DNA from: Bilophila wadsworthia ATCC 49260
Lineage (GTDB): Bacteria; Desulfobacterota; Desulfovibrionia; Desulfovibrionales; Desulfovibrionaceae
Direction: 5' to 3'
NCBI RefSeq assembly: GCF_000701705.1
Contig: NZ_JNJP01000013.1
Coordinates: 7,571 to 71,570, forward strand
DNA length: 64,000 nucleotides
Shown here: piece by piece, positions 26,013 through 35,103 of the stretch
Position numbering within the stretch: the stretch's first letter is position 1
Layout of the letters: every line of letters starts with the position of its first letter
Notes under the pieces: generated by a model
The model's database searches: none
What the model was told of the DNA's origin: nothing
What the model saw: only the letters and a program-made list of their open reading frames with translations
Made by a program: the position numbers and the translations under genes

Positions 26013-27335
26013 TTACGCTTTTTCGCCTTCGGGCAACATACCGGTCAATTCGCCCTGTCCGGTCGATTCGAGCACGGCACGCCACAGCCCCGAACGGATG
26101 TCGAGCTTGCGGCGTTTTTTGGTGACGAGGTCCAGCGGGATATGGACGTAGCGGTCCATGATCTTGGCAACGACCATTTCGGTCCTGCCCGCCATGGCGG
26201 CATGGACGGCGTGCTGACCGAGGAAACCGCAATAGACCCGGTCGTTGGCGTTGGCCGGGACGGAACGGATGATGTAGCTTGGGTCGATGTATTTGATGCT
26301 GATGGGCATTTTCCCGTGGAAATAGTCGACGATGGACGTCCTCAGCAGGCTCCCCACGTCGGACAGCACGGGATTCCCGGAGGCGTCGCGGGCCTCGTTC
26401 TGCTGGAGGAGGTGCTGGCCCGCGCCTTCAGCCGCGATGATGACGGCGTGCCCGCGCAGTTTGAGGCGCCGTTCCAGCGCGGGGAGCAAGCCGCCGTCGC
26501 CGTGCAACTGGAACGGCGCTTCGGGGATGAGCACGAAGTTGGCCTCACGCAGGGCGAGGGCGGACTGCGCCGCGATGAATCCGGACTCACGGCCCATGAG
26601 CTTGACGATGCCGATGCCGTTGGGCGTGCCCACGGCTTCCACATGCGCGCAGCCGATGGCTTCGGTGGCCTTGTCCACGGCGGTGTCGAAACCAAAGGAC
26701 TGCGGCACGAAATTGATGTCGTTGTCGATGGTCTTGGGGATGCCGATGATGGAAATGCGGATGTTGCGCTGGCGTACTTCCTTGGCGATGGCGGAGGCGG
26801 CCTTCATGGAGCCGTCGCCGCCGATGACGAAGAGGACGCTCACGTTGAGCCGTTCGAGCGCATCGACGATTTCGGAAGGTTCCTGCGGCCCTCTGGAGGA
26901 GCCGAGGAGCGTTCCGCCGAACTGGTAAATATGCTCGACGCTGGCCGGCGTCAGCTCCATCACGTTGTGGCTATAGGAGGGGATGAAGCCTTCGAGCCCG
27001 TAACGGATGCCCAGAACGGAAGGCGTGTTGTAGGCGTGGTAGGCTTCAAGGACAATGGCCCGGATCACGTCGTTGAGGCCGGGGCAAAGGCCGCCGCAGG
27101 TGACGATGGCGCATTTGGTTTTGCCGGGATCGAAATACAGATCCTGACGCGGCCCCGCTTCTTCAAAAAGCAGGGTCTGATGGGTATCGATGTCCTCATC
27201 GTATTCATGGCTCAGGCTCAGCATCACCTTTCCGGTATTGATCATGTTCCCGTAAGGAAGCGGAGAGGGGATTTTGGCCTGGCCGAGCGTGGCAATGGGG
27301 ATTTCGCGGACCGGGATGCTGTATTCCGATGTCAT
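26013..27335 (-). CDS. 6-phosphofructokinase (PfkA family, ATP-type with PKTIDND)
   Basis: 440 aa, phosphorylates fructose 6-phosphate in glycolysis. The core starts near residue 75 (IVTCGGLCPGLNDVIR) after an ~70-residue N-terminal extension. GGDGS has Gly at the position that is Asp in PPi-dependent enzymes, suggesting ATP use. The following motif is PKTIDND, with Lys where E. coli PfkA has Gly. That Gly/Lys pair, with the long extension, is like plant and trypanosomatid ATP-PFKs. The phosphoryl donor remains inferred. It lies between rlmB-like (2 bases upstream) and addA-like (6 bases downstream). Confidence 0.88.
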   Translation of the reverse strand: MTSEYSIPVREIPIATLGQAKIPSPLPYGNMINTGKVMLSLSHEYDEDIDTHQTLLFEEAGPRQDLYFDPGKTKCAIVTCGGLCPGLNDVIRAIVLEAYHAYNTPSVLGIRYGLEGFIPSYSHNVMELTPASVEHIYQFGGTLLGSSRGPQEPSEIVDALERLNVSVLFVIGGDGSMKAASAIAKEVRQRNIRISIIGIPKTIDNDINFVPQSFGFDTAVDKATEAIGCAHVEAVGTPNGIGIVKLMGRESGFIAAQSALALREANFVLIPEAPFQLHGDGGLLPALERRLKLRGHAVIIAAEGAGQHLLQQNEARDASGNPVLSDVGSLLRTSIVDYFHGKMPISIKYIDPSYIIRSVPANANDRVYCGFLGQHAVHAAMAGRTEMVVAKIMDRYVHIPLDLVTKKRRKLDIRSGLWRAVLESTGQGELTGMLPEGEKA

Positions 27336-27337
27336 GG

Positions 27338-28198
27338 CTATTCTCCGGACGGATTTTTTTCGAGATGCTGGCGGGCGAAGCAGCTTGTCAGGATGCCGCC
27401 CGCCTGCGCCACATTGAGCGAATCGAATGTCCGCAGCATGGGGATGTGCAGGAGATGGTGGCAGCGTTTGGCAACCTGCGGGCGTATGCCGTGTTCTTCA
27501 TTGCCGAGGACGAGCAGGGCGGGGGTATGCAGGCGGGTGGTGAAGGCGTCGAGGCTACCTTCGCCGAACGCGGCCCCGTAGATGAGGAATCCCGCGTCCC
27601 GTGCCTCGTCCAGCGCCCGGGCGATGTTCATGACCTTGGCGACCGGAAGGCGTTCCAGCGCTCCGGCTGCGGCGCGGCGCGCCCCGGCCCCCAGAAAGGT
27701 GCCGTTGTGGCGGGGTATGACCAGCCCGGCCCCGCCCATCGCGTACAACGTGCGGGCGAGGGTTCCGGCGTTGCCGGGGTCCTGCACCTGATCAAGCACA
27801 AGGATGAGCGGCAGGGGAGCGTCCGTAGCGTCCGTGAGCAGATCGGCGAACTCGGTGAAACCGGCCTCGAAAAGCCGGGCGACGACGCCTTGATGCCCGG
27901 CGGGGCAAAGCCGATCGAGGCTTTGGGCATCCGCAAGCGTAAAACGGACTTTGGCGGTACGGCACAGGTCGAGGATGCGATCCGTATCTTGCGAACGTTT
28001 GCCCCTGCGGACAAGAACGGCATCGATGCGTTCCGGTTCCCGTTCCAGGAGTTCCAAAACCGGCTTGACGCCGGAGAGGACGGCTTGTTCTTCTTTGGAA
28101 TCGGAACAGGAAGCATTTTCAAGAGATGCGTCCTGTTCAAAAGCCTTCGGGGCGGAACGGAACGCCTTGCGTGGGGAGGTATTTTTCTCTGTAATCAT
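27338..28198 (-). CDS. TrmH/SpoU-family RNA 2'-O-methyltransferase (RlmB-like)
   Basis: 286 aa. The N-terminal substrate-binding domain (GVKPVLELLEREPERIDAVLV) is followed by the SPOUT domain with all three motifs: LDQVQDPGNAGTLARTLYAMG, LLVLGNEEHGI and MLRTFDSLNVAQAGGIL. It probably methylates 23S rRNA guanosine (RlmB, G2251) but could target another site. Start MITEKN at 28198 has AAGGA 5 bases upstream; a start at 28237 is also open. The pfk gene starts 2 bases past its stop. It is the first gene of the rlmB-pfk-addA-asmA group. Confidence 0.85.
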   Translation of the reverse strand: MITEKNTSPRKAFRSAPKAFEQDASLENASCSDSKEEQAVLSGVKPVLELLEREPERIDAVLVRRGKRSQDTDRILDLCRTAKVRFTLADAQSLDRLCPAGHQGVVARLFEAGFTEFADLLTDATDAPLPLILVLDQVQDPGNAGTLARTLYAMGGAGLVIPRHNGTFLGAGARRAAAGALERLPVAKVMNIARALDEARDAGFLIYGAAFGEGSLDAFTTRLHTPALLVLGNEEHGIRPQVAKRCHHLLHIPMLRTFDSLNVAQAGGILTSCFARQHLEKNPSGE

Positions 28199-28230
28199 GA
28201 GATCCTTAAAGGTTGTCACGTCTCGGAGGA

Positions 28231-28259
28231 TTGCCAAGCTCGGCCTCGTCGAGTAGACT
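28231..28259 (+). promoter_or_regulatory. Candidate promoter of mltD
   Basis: TTGCCA (28231-28236), a 17-base spacer and TAGACT (28254-28259). A small hairpin (CCCCGG/CCGGGG, near 28276-28292) follows in the leader. Confidence 0.45.
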
Positions 28260-28314
28260 GGATATGGATTTATGCCCCCGGAATGGCCCGGGGTAACATC
28301 ACGAGGTGAGTAGA

Positions 28315-30183
28315 GTGTATCGTGTTGTCCTTCCCGCGTCTATGTTTCTCCGCAGGGCAATCGGAATGCGCTTGAACGGCGTTTTGCCGTCCTGTGTGGC
28401 TTTTCGCCCTTCCGGCGTTTTGGGGGTGCTGCTGTTGTGCGTCCTCGTTGCGCTGACCGGCTGCAGCTCCAAAAATATCACGAGCAAAGGCCCCTTTGTA
28501 TTGCAGGAGCCCTCCAAAGGGTATCCTTCGGTGCCTTCCTCTTCGGGACAGAAAACGGGAACGGTCTATTTGCCTTCCGACGACGGCAGGCCGCTGACGA
28601 AAGCCGAACAGGAAGCGTTCCTGTCCGAAGGGGAAATCGACAGGAATCTGCCGCAGGAAGAGCTTGGGGACGTTCTGCTCCATTTCAAATATCTGGTGCA
28701 TAAGGATCGTTATACCGTCGAGAAGAACCTCGAGCGCGCGCAGCTGTATATGCCGTTTATTTACGAGACGCTGCGTTCAAGGGGATTGCCGCGCGAACTG
28801 GCGTATGTCGCGTTTATCGAGAGCGGATACAACCCGATGGCGACTTCGAGCAGCGGGGCCGCGGGAATGTGGCAATTCATTTCGAGCACGGGCAAGCATT
28901 ACGGCATAGAGCAGGACTGGTGGATGGATGAGCGCCGCGATCCGTACCAGTCCACGCGGGCGGCGGCGGATTATCTCGACAAGCTTTATAAGATGTTCAA
29001 CGACTGGCATCTGGCGGTTACGGCCTACAACGCGGGGGAAGGAAAGATCCAGCGCGGGCTCGCCGCTACCGGCGCCAAGACGTTCTTTGAGTTGCGCCGC
29101 AAGAACGAGCAGATTTACAGTGTCCGGGATCGCCTGTCCGATGAGAACAAGCAGTATCTCCCCAAGTTTTTGGCTGTCTGCAAAATAGTGCGCAATCTGG
29201 ATAAATTAGGGTTTTCCTGCGCGACGTTCGCAAGTTCGTCGCAGATTGCGGAAGTCAGGGCCAAACCGGGGACGGACCTCATGCTGTTCTCCAAGAGCAT
29301 CGGCATGAGCTGGGAGGAGTTTTCGGCGCACAACCCGGCGTATCAGCGCTATGTGAGCCACCCCTCGCGCTCTACCAAGATTTATGTGCCCCGCGCGATG
29401 GCTGGCAAGGCGCAGGCCCTGCTTTTCAAGCTGCCTCCGGCAAACAGCGGCAAGAGCTATGCCGGGCTGCGGGATTATAAGATTTCGCGTGGCGACACGA
29501 TGGCGAGCATATCCCGGAAGACCGGCGTTCCGGTGGCGGAACTCCGGCGCATCAATCAGGTCAGCGAACCTTTGCGTGCTGGCCGTGTGTTGAAGATCCC
29601 CGGAACCAACCGGACGGGCGTCGAACCTCGCGCGTTGGCATCCGTGCGGGAAGTTCCGTCGGCAAAGGGGACGTCCGTTGCGTCCGCCGGGCGTCAAGTG
29701 ACCCCTTCGCGCACGGTTTCCGCTTCCGCGCCGGTGCGTGAGAAAGTCGTATCAACCGCTTCCGCCGCATCGCACGAAGTGAAGCAGGGGGATACCATGT
29801 ACTCCATTGCGAAGCGGTACGGCGTGACGCAGGAAGCGATCCTCGCCGCAAACGGCATGAAAAATCATAATATTAGCCTTGGCCAGCAGTTGCGGATTCC
29901 CGGCAAGGGAGCGGCGGTGGCGTCTCAGTCCGCTAAAAAGGCTCCCGTAGCCTCTTCGGTTCGCCCTGTGGTTGCCTCTGTTTCCAGCGTTCCCGTTTCC
30001 CGCCCCGTGGCCGAGGCTAAGGCCACGAATAAGATCGTCCAGTATACGGTTCAAAATGGTGATACCCTCTGGGCCATTGCCCGCAAGTTCAACGTCTCTC
30101 CGGTTGAATTGCTTTCGCTGAACAACATGAGCCGGAATACGGCGCTGCGCCCCGGCGACACGGTCCGCGTGGCGGTCAACTAG
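28315..30183 (+). CDS. mltD: Membrane-bound lytic murein transglycosylase D (SLT plus three LysM)
   Basis: Cleaves peptidoglycan to 1,6-anhydromuropeptides at the outer membrane. 622 aa from GTG at 28315, chosen for the ACGAGGTGAG ribosome binding site; an in-frame GTG lies 9 bases earlier. The hydrophobic stretch ending LTGC is a lipobox. The SLT domain (about residues 150-280) has the catalytic Glu in YVAFIESGYNP, then SSGAAGMWQF and the AVTAYNAGEG block. Three LysM repeats follow (near 390-435, 510-555 and 575-620), separated by Ser/Ala/Val-rich linkers. The next gene starts 4 bases after the stop. Confidence 0.93.
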   Translation: MYRVVLPASMFLRRAIGMRLNGVLPSCVAFRPSGVLGVLLLCVLVALTGCSSKNITSKGPFVLQEPSKGYPSVPSSSGQKTGTVYLPSDDGRPLTKAEQEAFLSEGEIDRNLPQEELGDVLLHFKYLVHKDRYTVEKNLERAQLYMPFIYETLRSRGLPRELAYVAFIESGYNPMATSSSGAAGMWQFISSTGKHYGIEQDWWMDERRDPYQSTRAAADYLDKLYKMFNDWHLAVTAYNAGEGKIQRGLAATGAKTFFELRRKNEQIYSVRDRLSDENKQYLPKFLAVCKIVRNLDKLGFSCATFASSSQIAEVRAKPGTDLMLFSKSIGMSWEEFSAHNPAYQRYVSHPSRSTKIYVPRAMAGKAQALLFKLPPANSGKSYAGLRDYKISRGDTMASISRKTGVPVAELRRINQVSEPLRAGRVLKIPGTNRTGVEPRALASVREVPSAKGTSVASAGRQVTPSRTVSASAPVREKVVSTASAASHEVKQGDTMYSIAKRYGVTQEAILAANGMKNHNISLGQQLRIPGKGAAVASQSAKKAPVASSVRPVVASVSSVPVSRPVAEAKATNKIVQYTVQNGDTLWAIARKFNVSPVELLSLNNMSRNTALRPGDTVRVAVN

Positions 30184-30187
30184 ACAG

Positions 30188-30901
30188 GTGCGTGCCGTAA
30201 GATCCTTTGCCTGCTTCGGTCAAAGCGTGCCGCGGTTTTTCCGGGCATGGCGCGGCGTCATCGCGCTGGCCGTCCTGCTGATCGGAGCGGGGTTGGCCTT
30301 GCGCTGGCTGGCGCCTCAGGCTGAAACCGTCACGCGCTGGATAGATGTCTATATGCCGAGCGGTTACATGGGAGGCTTTCTCTATGTCTGCTCGGTGGCG
30401 GTGCTGATTTGCCTCGCCGTCCCCCGCCAGCTGCTGAGTTTCGCCGGGGGGTATGCATTCGGCCCGTTGTTCGGAGCCGTGTTCGCAACGCTCGGCGTGA
30501 CGCTTGGCTGTGTGCTGGCATTCGGCATGGCCCGGTACTGCGGGCGTTCCTTCGTTGAACGGAGGTACGGGGGCAAGGCTGCCGCATTCAATCGTTATGC
30601 GGTCCAGCGCCCCTTCATTCTTGCCATCCTGATCCGCCTGTTTCCGTCCGGGAATAACTTGGTGTTCAGTCTGCTTGCCGGGGTCAGCCGCATCCCGGCA
30701 TGGCCTTTTTTTCTGGGGTCGTGCCTCGGGTATATCCCTCAAAATCTGCTGTTTGCCATGATCGGAAGCGGGATGCGCGTAGATGAAGGATGGAGGATCG
30801 GGCTCAGCGCGTTATTGTTTGCCGCCTCCTGTGCTCTGGGATGGTGGCTTTACAAGCGCTATGCCGCCGCGTACCCGATGGGGGCACGGAACGAACATTG
30901 A
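30188..30901 (+). CDS. TVP38/TMEM64 (VTT domain) family membrane protein
   Basis: 237 aa with about five to six membrane helices. The VTT domain is recognised by FAGGYAFGPLFGAVFATLGVTLG and the downstream FILAILIRLFPSGNNLVFSLLAGVSRIPAWPFFLGS stretch (quoted in part). This DedA-superfamily fold includes lipid scramblases and flippases, but the bacterial substrate is unknown. GTG start at 30188, 4 bases after the mltD stop, so the two are probably cotranscribed. Confidence 0.85.
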   Translation: MRAVRSFACFGQSVPRFFRAWRGVIALAVLLIGAGLALRWLAPQAETVTRWIDVYMPSGYMGGFLYVCSVAVLICLAVPRQLLSFAGGYAFGPLFGAVFATLGVTLGCVLAFGMARYCGRSFVERRYGGKAAAFNRYAVQRPFILAILIRLFPSGNNLVFSLLAGVSRIPAWPFFLGSCLGYIPQNLLFAMIGSGMRVDEGWRIGLSALLFAASCALGWWLYKRYAAAYPMGARNEH

Positions 30902-30927
30902 GCGTCTTGCAATGAAAAGGAAATGAT

Positions 30928-31872
30928 ATGAAAGGATTGGAACTTTCGAGGGCCTATTGGGAAAAGTGCGCGCTGCCGCTGTTCCGGCGGGAACTGCCCG
31001 CGTTTTTGGAACGCGCCGCTGTCGGCCTTGTCGGAGAAGGCTCCGAATGCTTTGGTTTTGATGATGAAATCTCCCAAGACCATGATTGGGGACCGGGATT
31101 TTGTCTATGGTTGCCTGAAGGCGAGTGGGCGGAATGGCAGGACGCCGTGGAAGCCTTGCTTGCCCGCTTGCCCGATACGTATGAGGGGTTCCCTGCTCGT
31201 ATGGCGCCCGCCAAGCGTATGGGACGGGTCGGGCCTTTGTCCATTGAGGGCTTCTATGGCCGGTTCATCGGGATGCCGCAGCCTCCTCAGACGTGGAAAC
31301 AGTGGCGGCTCGTGCCCGAGCAGTTCCTCGCGGTAAGCACGAACGGCGCTGTGTTCAGTGATCGGCTTGGGGCTTTCACGGCTTTCCGTGAAGCGCTGTT
31401 GGGCTTCTATCCGGAAGATGTCCGCCTCAAAAAGATTGCAGCCCGGTGCATGGGCATGGCGCAGGCCGGTCAATACAACTTGCTCCGGTCGTTGAAGCGG
31501 GGGGAGACGGCAACGGCCATGCTTGCCGCCGCGCGTTTTTCGGAACAGGCCGTTTCAATGACGTTTCTTTTGAATAAGCGGTACATGCCGTTTTACAAAT
31601 GGGCGCACCGCGGCGTTGAACAGTTGCCGATCCTCGGCAAGGAAACGGCTGCGTGCGTAACGGCATTGGCCGGGCTGGATTGGCGTCTTGGCCCCCGTGT
31701 CGAGGCGGTAGCCGGGGATATTGTGGAATCGTTGTGCCGTGATGTGGCTGGGCGGCTGCGCTCGGACGGTTTGTCCGATGCCGACGGCGATTGGCTGGTG
31801 GAACATGGGCCGTCCGTTCAGGCACGCATCGAAACGCCGGAACTGCAGAGGATGTCCGTTATGCTGGAATAG
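30928..31872 (+). CDS. DUF4037 domain protein (nucleotidyltransferase-like)
   Basis: 314 aa, soluble. The start region (AYWEKCALPLF...VGLVGEGSECFGFDDEIS) and QDHDWGPGFCLWL are typical of DUF4037, which resembles a nucleotidyltransferase core: Gly-Ser near residue 38 followed by D/E and DHD motifs. Biochemical function is not established. AAAAGGA precedes the ATG by 7 bases. It follows the VTT gene by 26 bases and ends before a bidirectional terminator, so mltD, VTT and this gene may form one transcript. Confidence 0.8.
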   Translation: MKGLELSRAYWEKCALPLFRRELPAFLERAAVGLVGEGSECFGFDDEISQDHDWGPGFCLWLPEGEWAEWQDAVEALLARLPDTYEGFPARMAPAKRMGRVGPLSIEGFYGRFIGMPQPPQTWKQWRLVPEQFLAVSTNGAVFSDRLGAFTAFREALLGFYPEDVRLKKIAARCMGMAQAGQYNLLRSLKRGETATAMLAAARFSEQAVSMTFLLNKRYMPFYKWAHRGVEQLPILGKETAACVTALAGLDWRLGPRVEAVAGDIVESLCRDVAGRLRSDGLSDADGDWLVEHGPSVQARIETPELQRMSVMLE

Positions 31873-31897
31873 CTTTCCCAGCGGATCGCATGAAAGG

Positions 31898-31919
31898 AAG
31901 GGGCCCAACGGCCCCTTTT
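31898..31919. terminator. Bidirectional terminator between DUF4037 and TPR genes
   Basis: Stem GGGGCC/GGCCCC (31900-31905 and 31910-31915), with TTTT after it on the plus strand and a short T-run on the minus, between convergent genes. Confidence 0.7.
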
Positions 31920-31923
31920 ATCA

Positions 31924-32742
31924 TCATTGCGCTGCGGATTGTTTCACTGCGTTGCGGCACAGGTTCAGGTTGTTGCGGCAGGTAACGGCCTCCGGGCTGT
32001 CGGAAAGCCCGAGGCTCTCATAGCAGGAGAGCGCTTCCTCAAGCGTCTGGGCGGCTTTCTCCCACTGCGCATCCCCGGCCAGCGCCGCGCCGCAGTTGCC
32101 GAGCGAGAAGGCCGTTTCCGGATGGATGCCCAGAATTTCTTTACGGATGGACACGGCTTCCTGATGGTACAGGACTCCCTGACGGGTTTCGCCCCGCTCC
32201 TCGCAAATGCGGCCGAGATTGTTCAGGCAGGTGGAAACGCCGAAACAGCGGCGGCCTTCCTTGGCTTCCCATAGATGCAACGCCATTTTCAGGTTCGCTT
32301 CGGCGGCGTCATATTTTTTGGCGGTGTACTGATGGGAGGAAAGGTTCAGCAGTGCGTCGGCGATGCGCAGATCGTCGGCGGGCAGGTTTTGCTTAAGAAT
32401 GTCGAGCGCCCGTTCGCCGAGCGTTGCGGCCTCTTCACATTCTCCCCGCTCAGAACGGAGCCGGGCAAGGTTTTGCAGCCCGCCCGCCACATGGATGTGG
32501 TTCGGCCCGAACAATTCCTCAAGAAAGCGCAGTGATTCGCGGAAGAACGTTTCGGCCTCTTCCAGCCGTCCTTGAATGTGCAGACAACGCCCGAGGCCGT
32601 CCAGAACCAGAACCCGGCCTCCTGCGGGCAGATCGGGTTTCAGCAGATCCCGGTAGATTTTTTCCGCGGCAAGAGCCTTGCCTTCCGCAAAAAACATCCG
32701 GGCCTCATTCAAGCGTCGCTGAAAATGTTCGTCAAGCTGCAT
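31924..32742 (-). CDS. Tetratricopeptide repeat protein
   Basis: 272 aa, made almost wholly of 40-42-residue TPR units of the kinesin-light-chain type (for example GRLEEAETFFRESLRFLEELFG, YDAAEANLKMALHLWEA, AQWEKAAQTLEEALSCYESLG). There is no signal peptide, so it is a cytoplasmic scaffold. Start MQLDEHFQRR at 32742 follows an AGAGGGAGAG ribosome binding site; in-frame codons upstream look non-coding. Partners are unknown. Confidence 0.85.
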   Translation of the reverse strand: MQLDEHFQRRLNEARMFFAEGKALAAEKIYRDLLKPDLPAGGRVLVLDGLGRCLHIQGRLEEAETFFRESLRFLEELFGPNHIHVAGGLQNLARLRSERGECEEAATLGERALDILKQNLPADDLRIADALLNLSSHQYTAKKYDAAEANLKMALHLWEAKEGRRCFGVSTCLNNLGRICEERGETRQGVLYHQEAVSIRKEILGIHPETAFSLGNCGAALAGDAQWEKAAQTLEEALSCYESLGLSDSPEAVTCRNNLNLCRNAVKQSAAQ

Positions 32743-32880
32743 AGGGCTCTCCCTCTGGAATGAATGCCGAAGAGGCGGCGCGTGTGCCGCCCGACCGGGA
32801 CAGTCGCCCTGCCCGCGGGTGCGGGCAGGATCGGACAATGGAGAGTGTAGGTCATTTCGCCTCAAAAGGCTACCGAGGGC

Positions 32881-33921
32881 TTAGCTGGAAGTGCCGCTTT
32901 CCAGAATGGAAACGATGGAGAACAGGGTGAAGCAGATCCCGCCAAGGCCGACCATGACCCGGGCCGGGACCATGTAGGCGGGGTTGATCGTCGCCGCCTC
33001 GAAGAGGAAGGCCGCGATGAACAGGCAGGTCAGAGCCGTCAGCACCGGGATGAGGGGAATGCGCTTGGCGAGGGGATAGGGATGCCGCCACACCAGCGCC
33101 AACAAGAGGACCTTGCTCAGGATGCTGTAGCAGACGATGCCGAGGCCGATAAGGACGAATCCGGGGGCGATGGTGACCGGGCCGTACTGGAAAATCAGCA
33201 GGTAAAGACCCCAAAGGATGTCGATGGTGCCCATGACGATGACCAGCCACGGCCAGAAGCGGCGATCCGCTTCGGAGTAGGTATTTTGGATCTGGCGCAC
33301 GACGCTGGCGACGAGGGCGACGAGGCTTGCGCAGACCAGCCCTATGCCCGCCAAAACGTGTCCTGCCACAACGTTCGGCGTTTCGTCGGATCTGACGATA
33401 TCGATTCCCCAGACGATGCCGATCAGAGCGCAGATGATGGGGATGGCGAACAAAAGGGCGACCATGCCGCCGCTGAACGCTTGATCGGGGTGGTGTCCGG
33501 GCCCGGCCTTGGAGTTGCTCGGGATGAGAATGAACTTGGTGGAGGATAAGGCTACGGTGGACACGCAGCATGTGATCAGCCCAAGGCCGAAAACGACATG
33601 CCCGGCGACGAAATGTTCGGCCCCTGTGCCGGAACGGACGAAGATCAAGCCTCCGATGATGCCGATGGCCGCGGCCACATACCCGATAAGGGGCAGGGCG
33701 ACCTTGAAGGCCGCGCTGTAGGTATGGATGAGCTGGCGGATGATGGTCGCTGCCGTTGTAAACAGCGCCACGCAGATGATGCTCAGGAAGAGCACGACAT
33801 GCCCGGCGACATACGTGTTGGCGTCGCTGCCCATATCCCAGATGTACCAGCCATAGCCAAGGCAGATGGCGCCCATGGCCAGAGGGATGATCCTGAAGAG
33901 AACGCTGATCCAGTAATTCAT
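32881..33921 (-). CDS. Multi-pass membrane protein with five internal repeats (DUF2776-like)
   Basis: 346 aa with about ten hydrophobic helices and no signal peptide. A two-helix unit recurs about five times. Its marker is VAGHV followed by a Gly/Leu-rich helix: YVAGHVVLFLS, FVAGHVVFGLGL, VVAGHVLAGIGL, then weaker IAPGFVLIGLGI and MVPARVMVGLGG. The repeated His would face a common position in the membrane and might bind a ligand or cofactor, but that is inference. I believe the family is DUF2776; function unknown. A CAAAGGAG ribosome binding site precedes the ATG. Confidence 0.78.
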   Translation of the reverse strand: MNYWISVLFRIIPLAMGAICLGYGWYIWDMGSDANTYVAGHVVLFLSIICVALFTTAATIIRQLIHTYSAAFKVALPLIGYVAAAIGIIGGLIFVRSGTGAEHFVAGHVVFGLGLITCCVSTVALSSTKFILIPSNSKAGPGHHPDQAFSGGMVALLFAIPIICALIGIVWGIDIVRSDETPNVVAGHVLAGIGLVCASLVALVASVVRQIQNTYSEADRRFWPWLVIVMGTIDILWGLYLLIFQYGPVTIAPGFVLIGLGIVCYSILSKVLLLALVWRHPYPLAKRIPLIPVLTALTCLFIAAFLFEAATINPAYMVPARVMVGLGGICFTLFSIVSILESGTSS

Positions 33922-33983
33922 GGCTTGCTCCTTTGCGGGTGGAATGTATGAACAGAGCCAAGCACACAGGATTTATGAATACC

Positions 33984-33989
33984 ATTATA
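33984..33989 (-). promoter_or_regulatory. Candidate -10 element of the five-repeat membrane gene
   Basis: A perfect TATAAT on the minus strand in an AT-rich stretch about 63 bases before the ATG. No good -35 is visible. The surrounding 33922-34119 gap holds nothing else recognised. Confidence 0.4.
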
Positions 33990-34119
33990 AATTAAATGGG
34001 TTAGATGTATTAAAACCGGAGTTCCATAGCGTTGGCTCCCGGTGTTTCCGTTCGGAATATCAGCTTTTCAGTTTAAGGGGGCTGGTCATTTCGGCGTTCC
34101 CACGGTAGAGCTGTGTCCC

Positions 34120-35103
34120 ATGATGCGCTTTATCCAAAATCACGTTTCGTTGTCCGTACGGGCAGGGCTGGCGCTCTTCGGTGCCGTGCTCCTTTGGAGC
34201 AGTTCTTTTATAGCGCTCAAGATCGCGGTATCGGCGTTTGATCCGATGGTCATGGTCTTTGGCCGCATGTTGAGCTCCCTGGTGGCGCTGATGCTTTTGC
34301 GGGTGACCGTCTGGCGGCGTGCCGAAGCCCCTATGCTGCTGGACAGGCGGGTGACGCGCCGGGAGTGGAAGTACATTGTGCTGCTGGCGCTGTGCGAGCC
34401 CTGCTTCTATTTCGTGTTTGAGGGGTACGCCATGATCTACACGACCGCGTCTCAGGCCGGGATGGTCGTCGCGGCGTTGCCTTTGGCGGTCGTGGTCGCG
34501 GCGTGGCTGCTGCTCGGCGAACGTCCGCACCGGCGCGTCTGGATCGGGTTTGTGCTGGCCGTCGTCGGGGTCGTCTGGCTGAGTGCTGGATCCGAAGCCA
34601 CGGAAAGCGCGCCGAACCCGATTTTCGGCAACTTTCTTGAAGTATTGGCCATGCTGTGCGGCGCTCTTTATGTAGTGTGCGCCAAGCAGCTTTCTTCCCG
34701 GTGTTCGCCGGTCTTGATCACGACCATGCAGTCGCTGATCGGCCTTCTTTTTTTCCTGTGCCTGCTGCCGCTTCCCGCGGTCAAACTTCCGGACAGTTTC
34801 CCCTTGTTGCCCACGTTGGCCATCCTCTATCTGGGCGTCGGCGTGACCATGCTTTCTTTCTTGCTGTACAATTTCGCCGTCCGTTCCGTGCCCGCCTCGC
34901 GCACCGGGGCCTTTCTCAATCTTGTGCCCGTGTTGACGTTGTTCATGGGGATGGTTTTCCTCGACGAGCGGTTGACCGCAGGGCAATGGGCCGCTTCCGC
35001 GCTGGTGTTCGGGGGCGTGATCCTCAGCCAGTGGAAAACGGCGCAGTCGGAGGAAAAGGCAGATTCGTCGGCAACGGCTTCCCTTTCGGAAGGTGCGGAA
35101 TGA
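34120..35103 (+). CDS. EamA/DMT-superfamily transporter
   Basis: 327 aa from the ATG pair at 34120/34123. Ten hydrophobic helices form two EamA repeats. The first opens ALFGAVLLWSSSFIALKIAVSAFDP and contains TTASQAGMVVAALPLAVVVAAW; the second contains YLGVGVTMLSFLLYNFAVRSVPAS and ends FLDERLTAGQWAASALVFGGV. Probably a metabolite exporter; the substrate is unknown. Its stop overlaps the U32 peptidase start (ATGA), so they are cotranscribed. Confidence 0.87.
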   Translation: MMRFIQNHVSLSVRAGLALFGAVLLWSSSFIALKIAVSAFDPMVMVFGRMLSSLVALMLLRVTVWRRAEAPMLLDRRVTRREWKYIVLLALCEPCFYFVFEGYAMIYTTASQAGMVVAALPLAVVVAAWLLLGERPHRRVWIGFVLAVVGVVWLSAGSEATESAPNPIFGNFLEVLAMLCGALYVVCAKQLSSRCSPVLITTMQSLIGLLFFLCLLPLPAVKLPDSFPLLPTLAILYLGVGVTMLSFLLYNFAVRSVPASRTGAFLNLVPVLTLFMGMVFLDERLTAGQWAASALVFGGVILSQWKTAQSEEKADSSATASLSEGAE

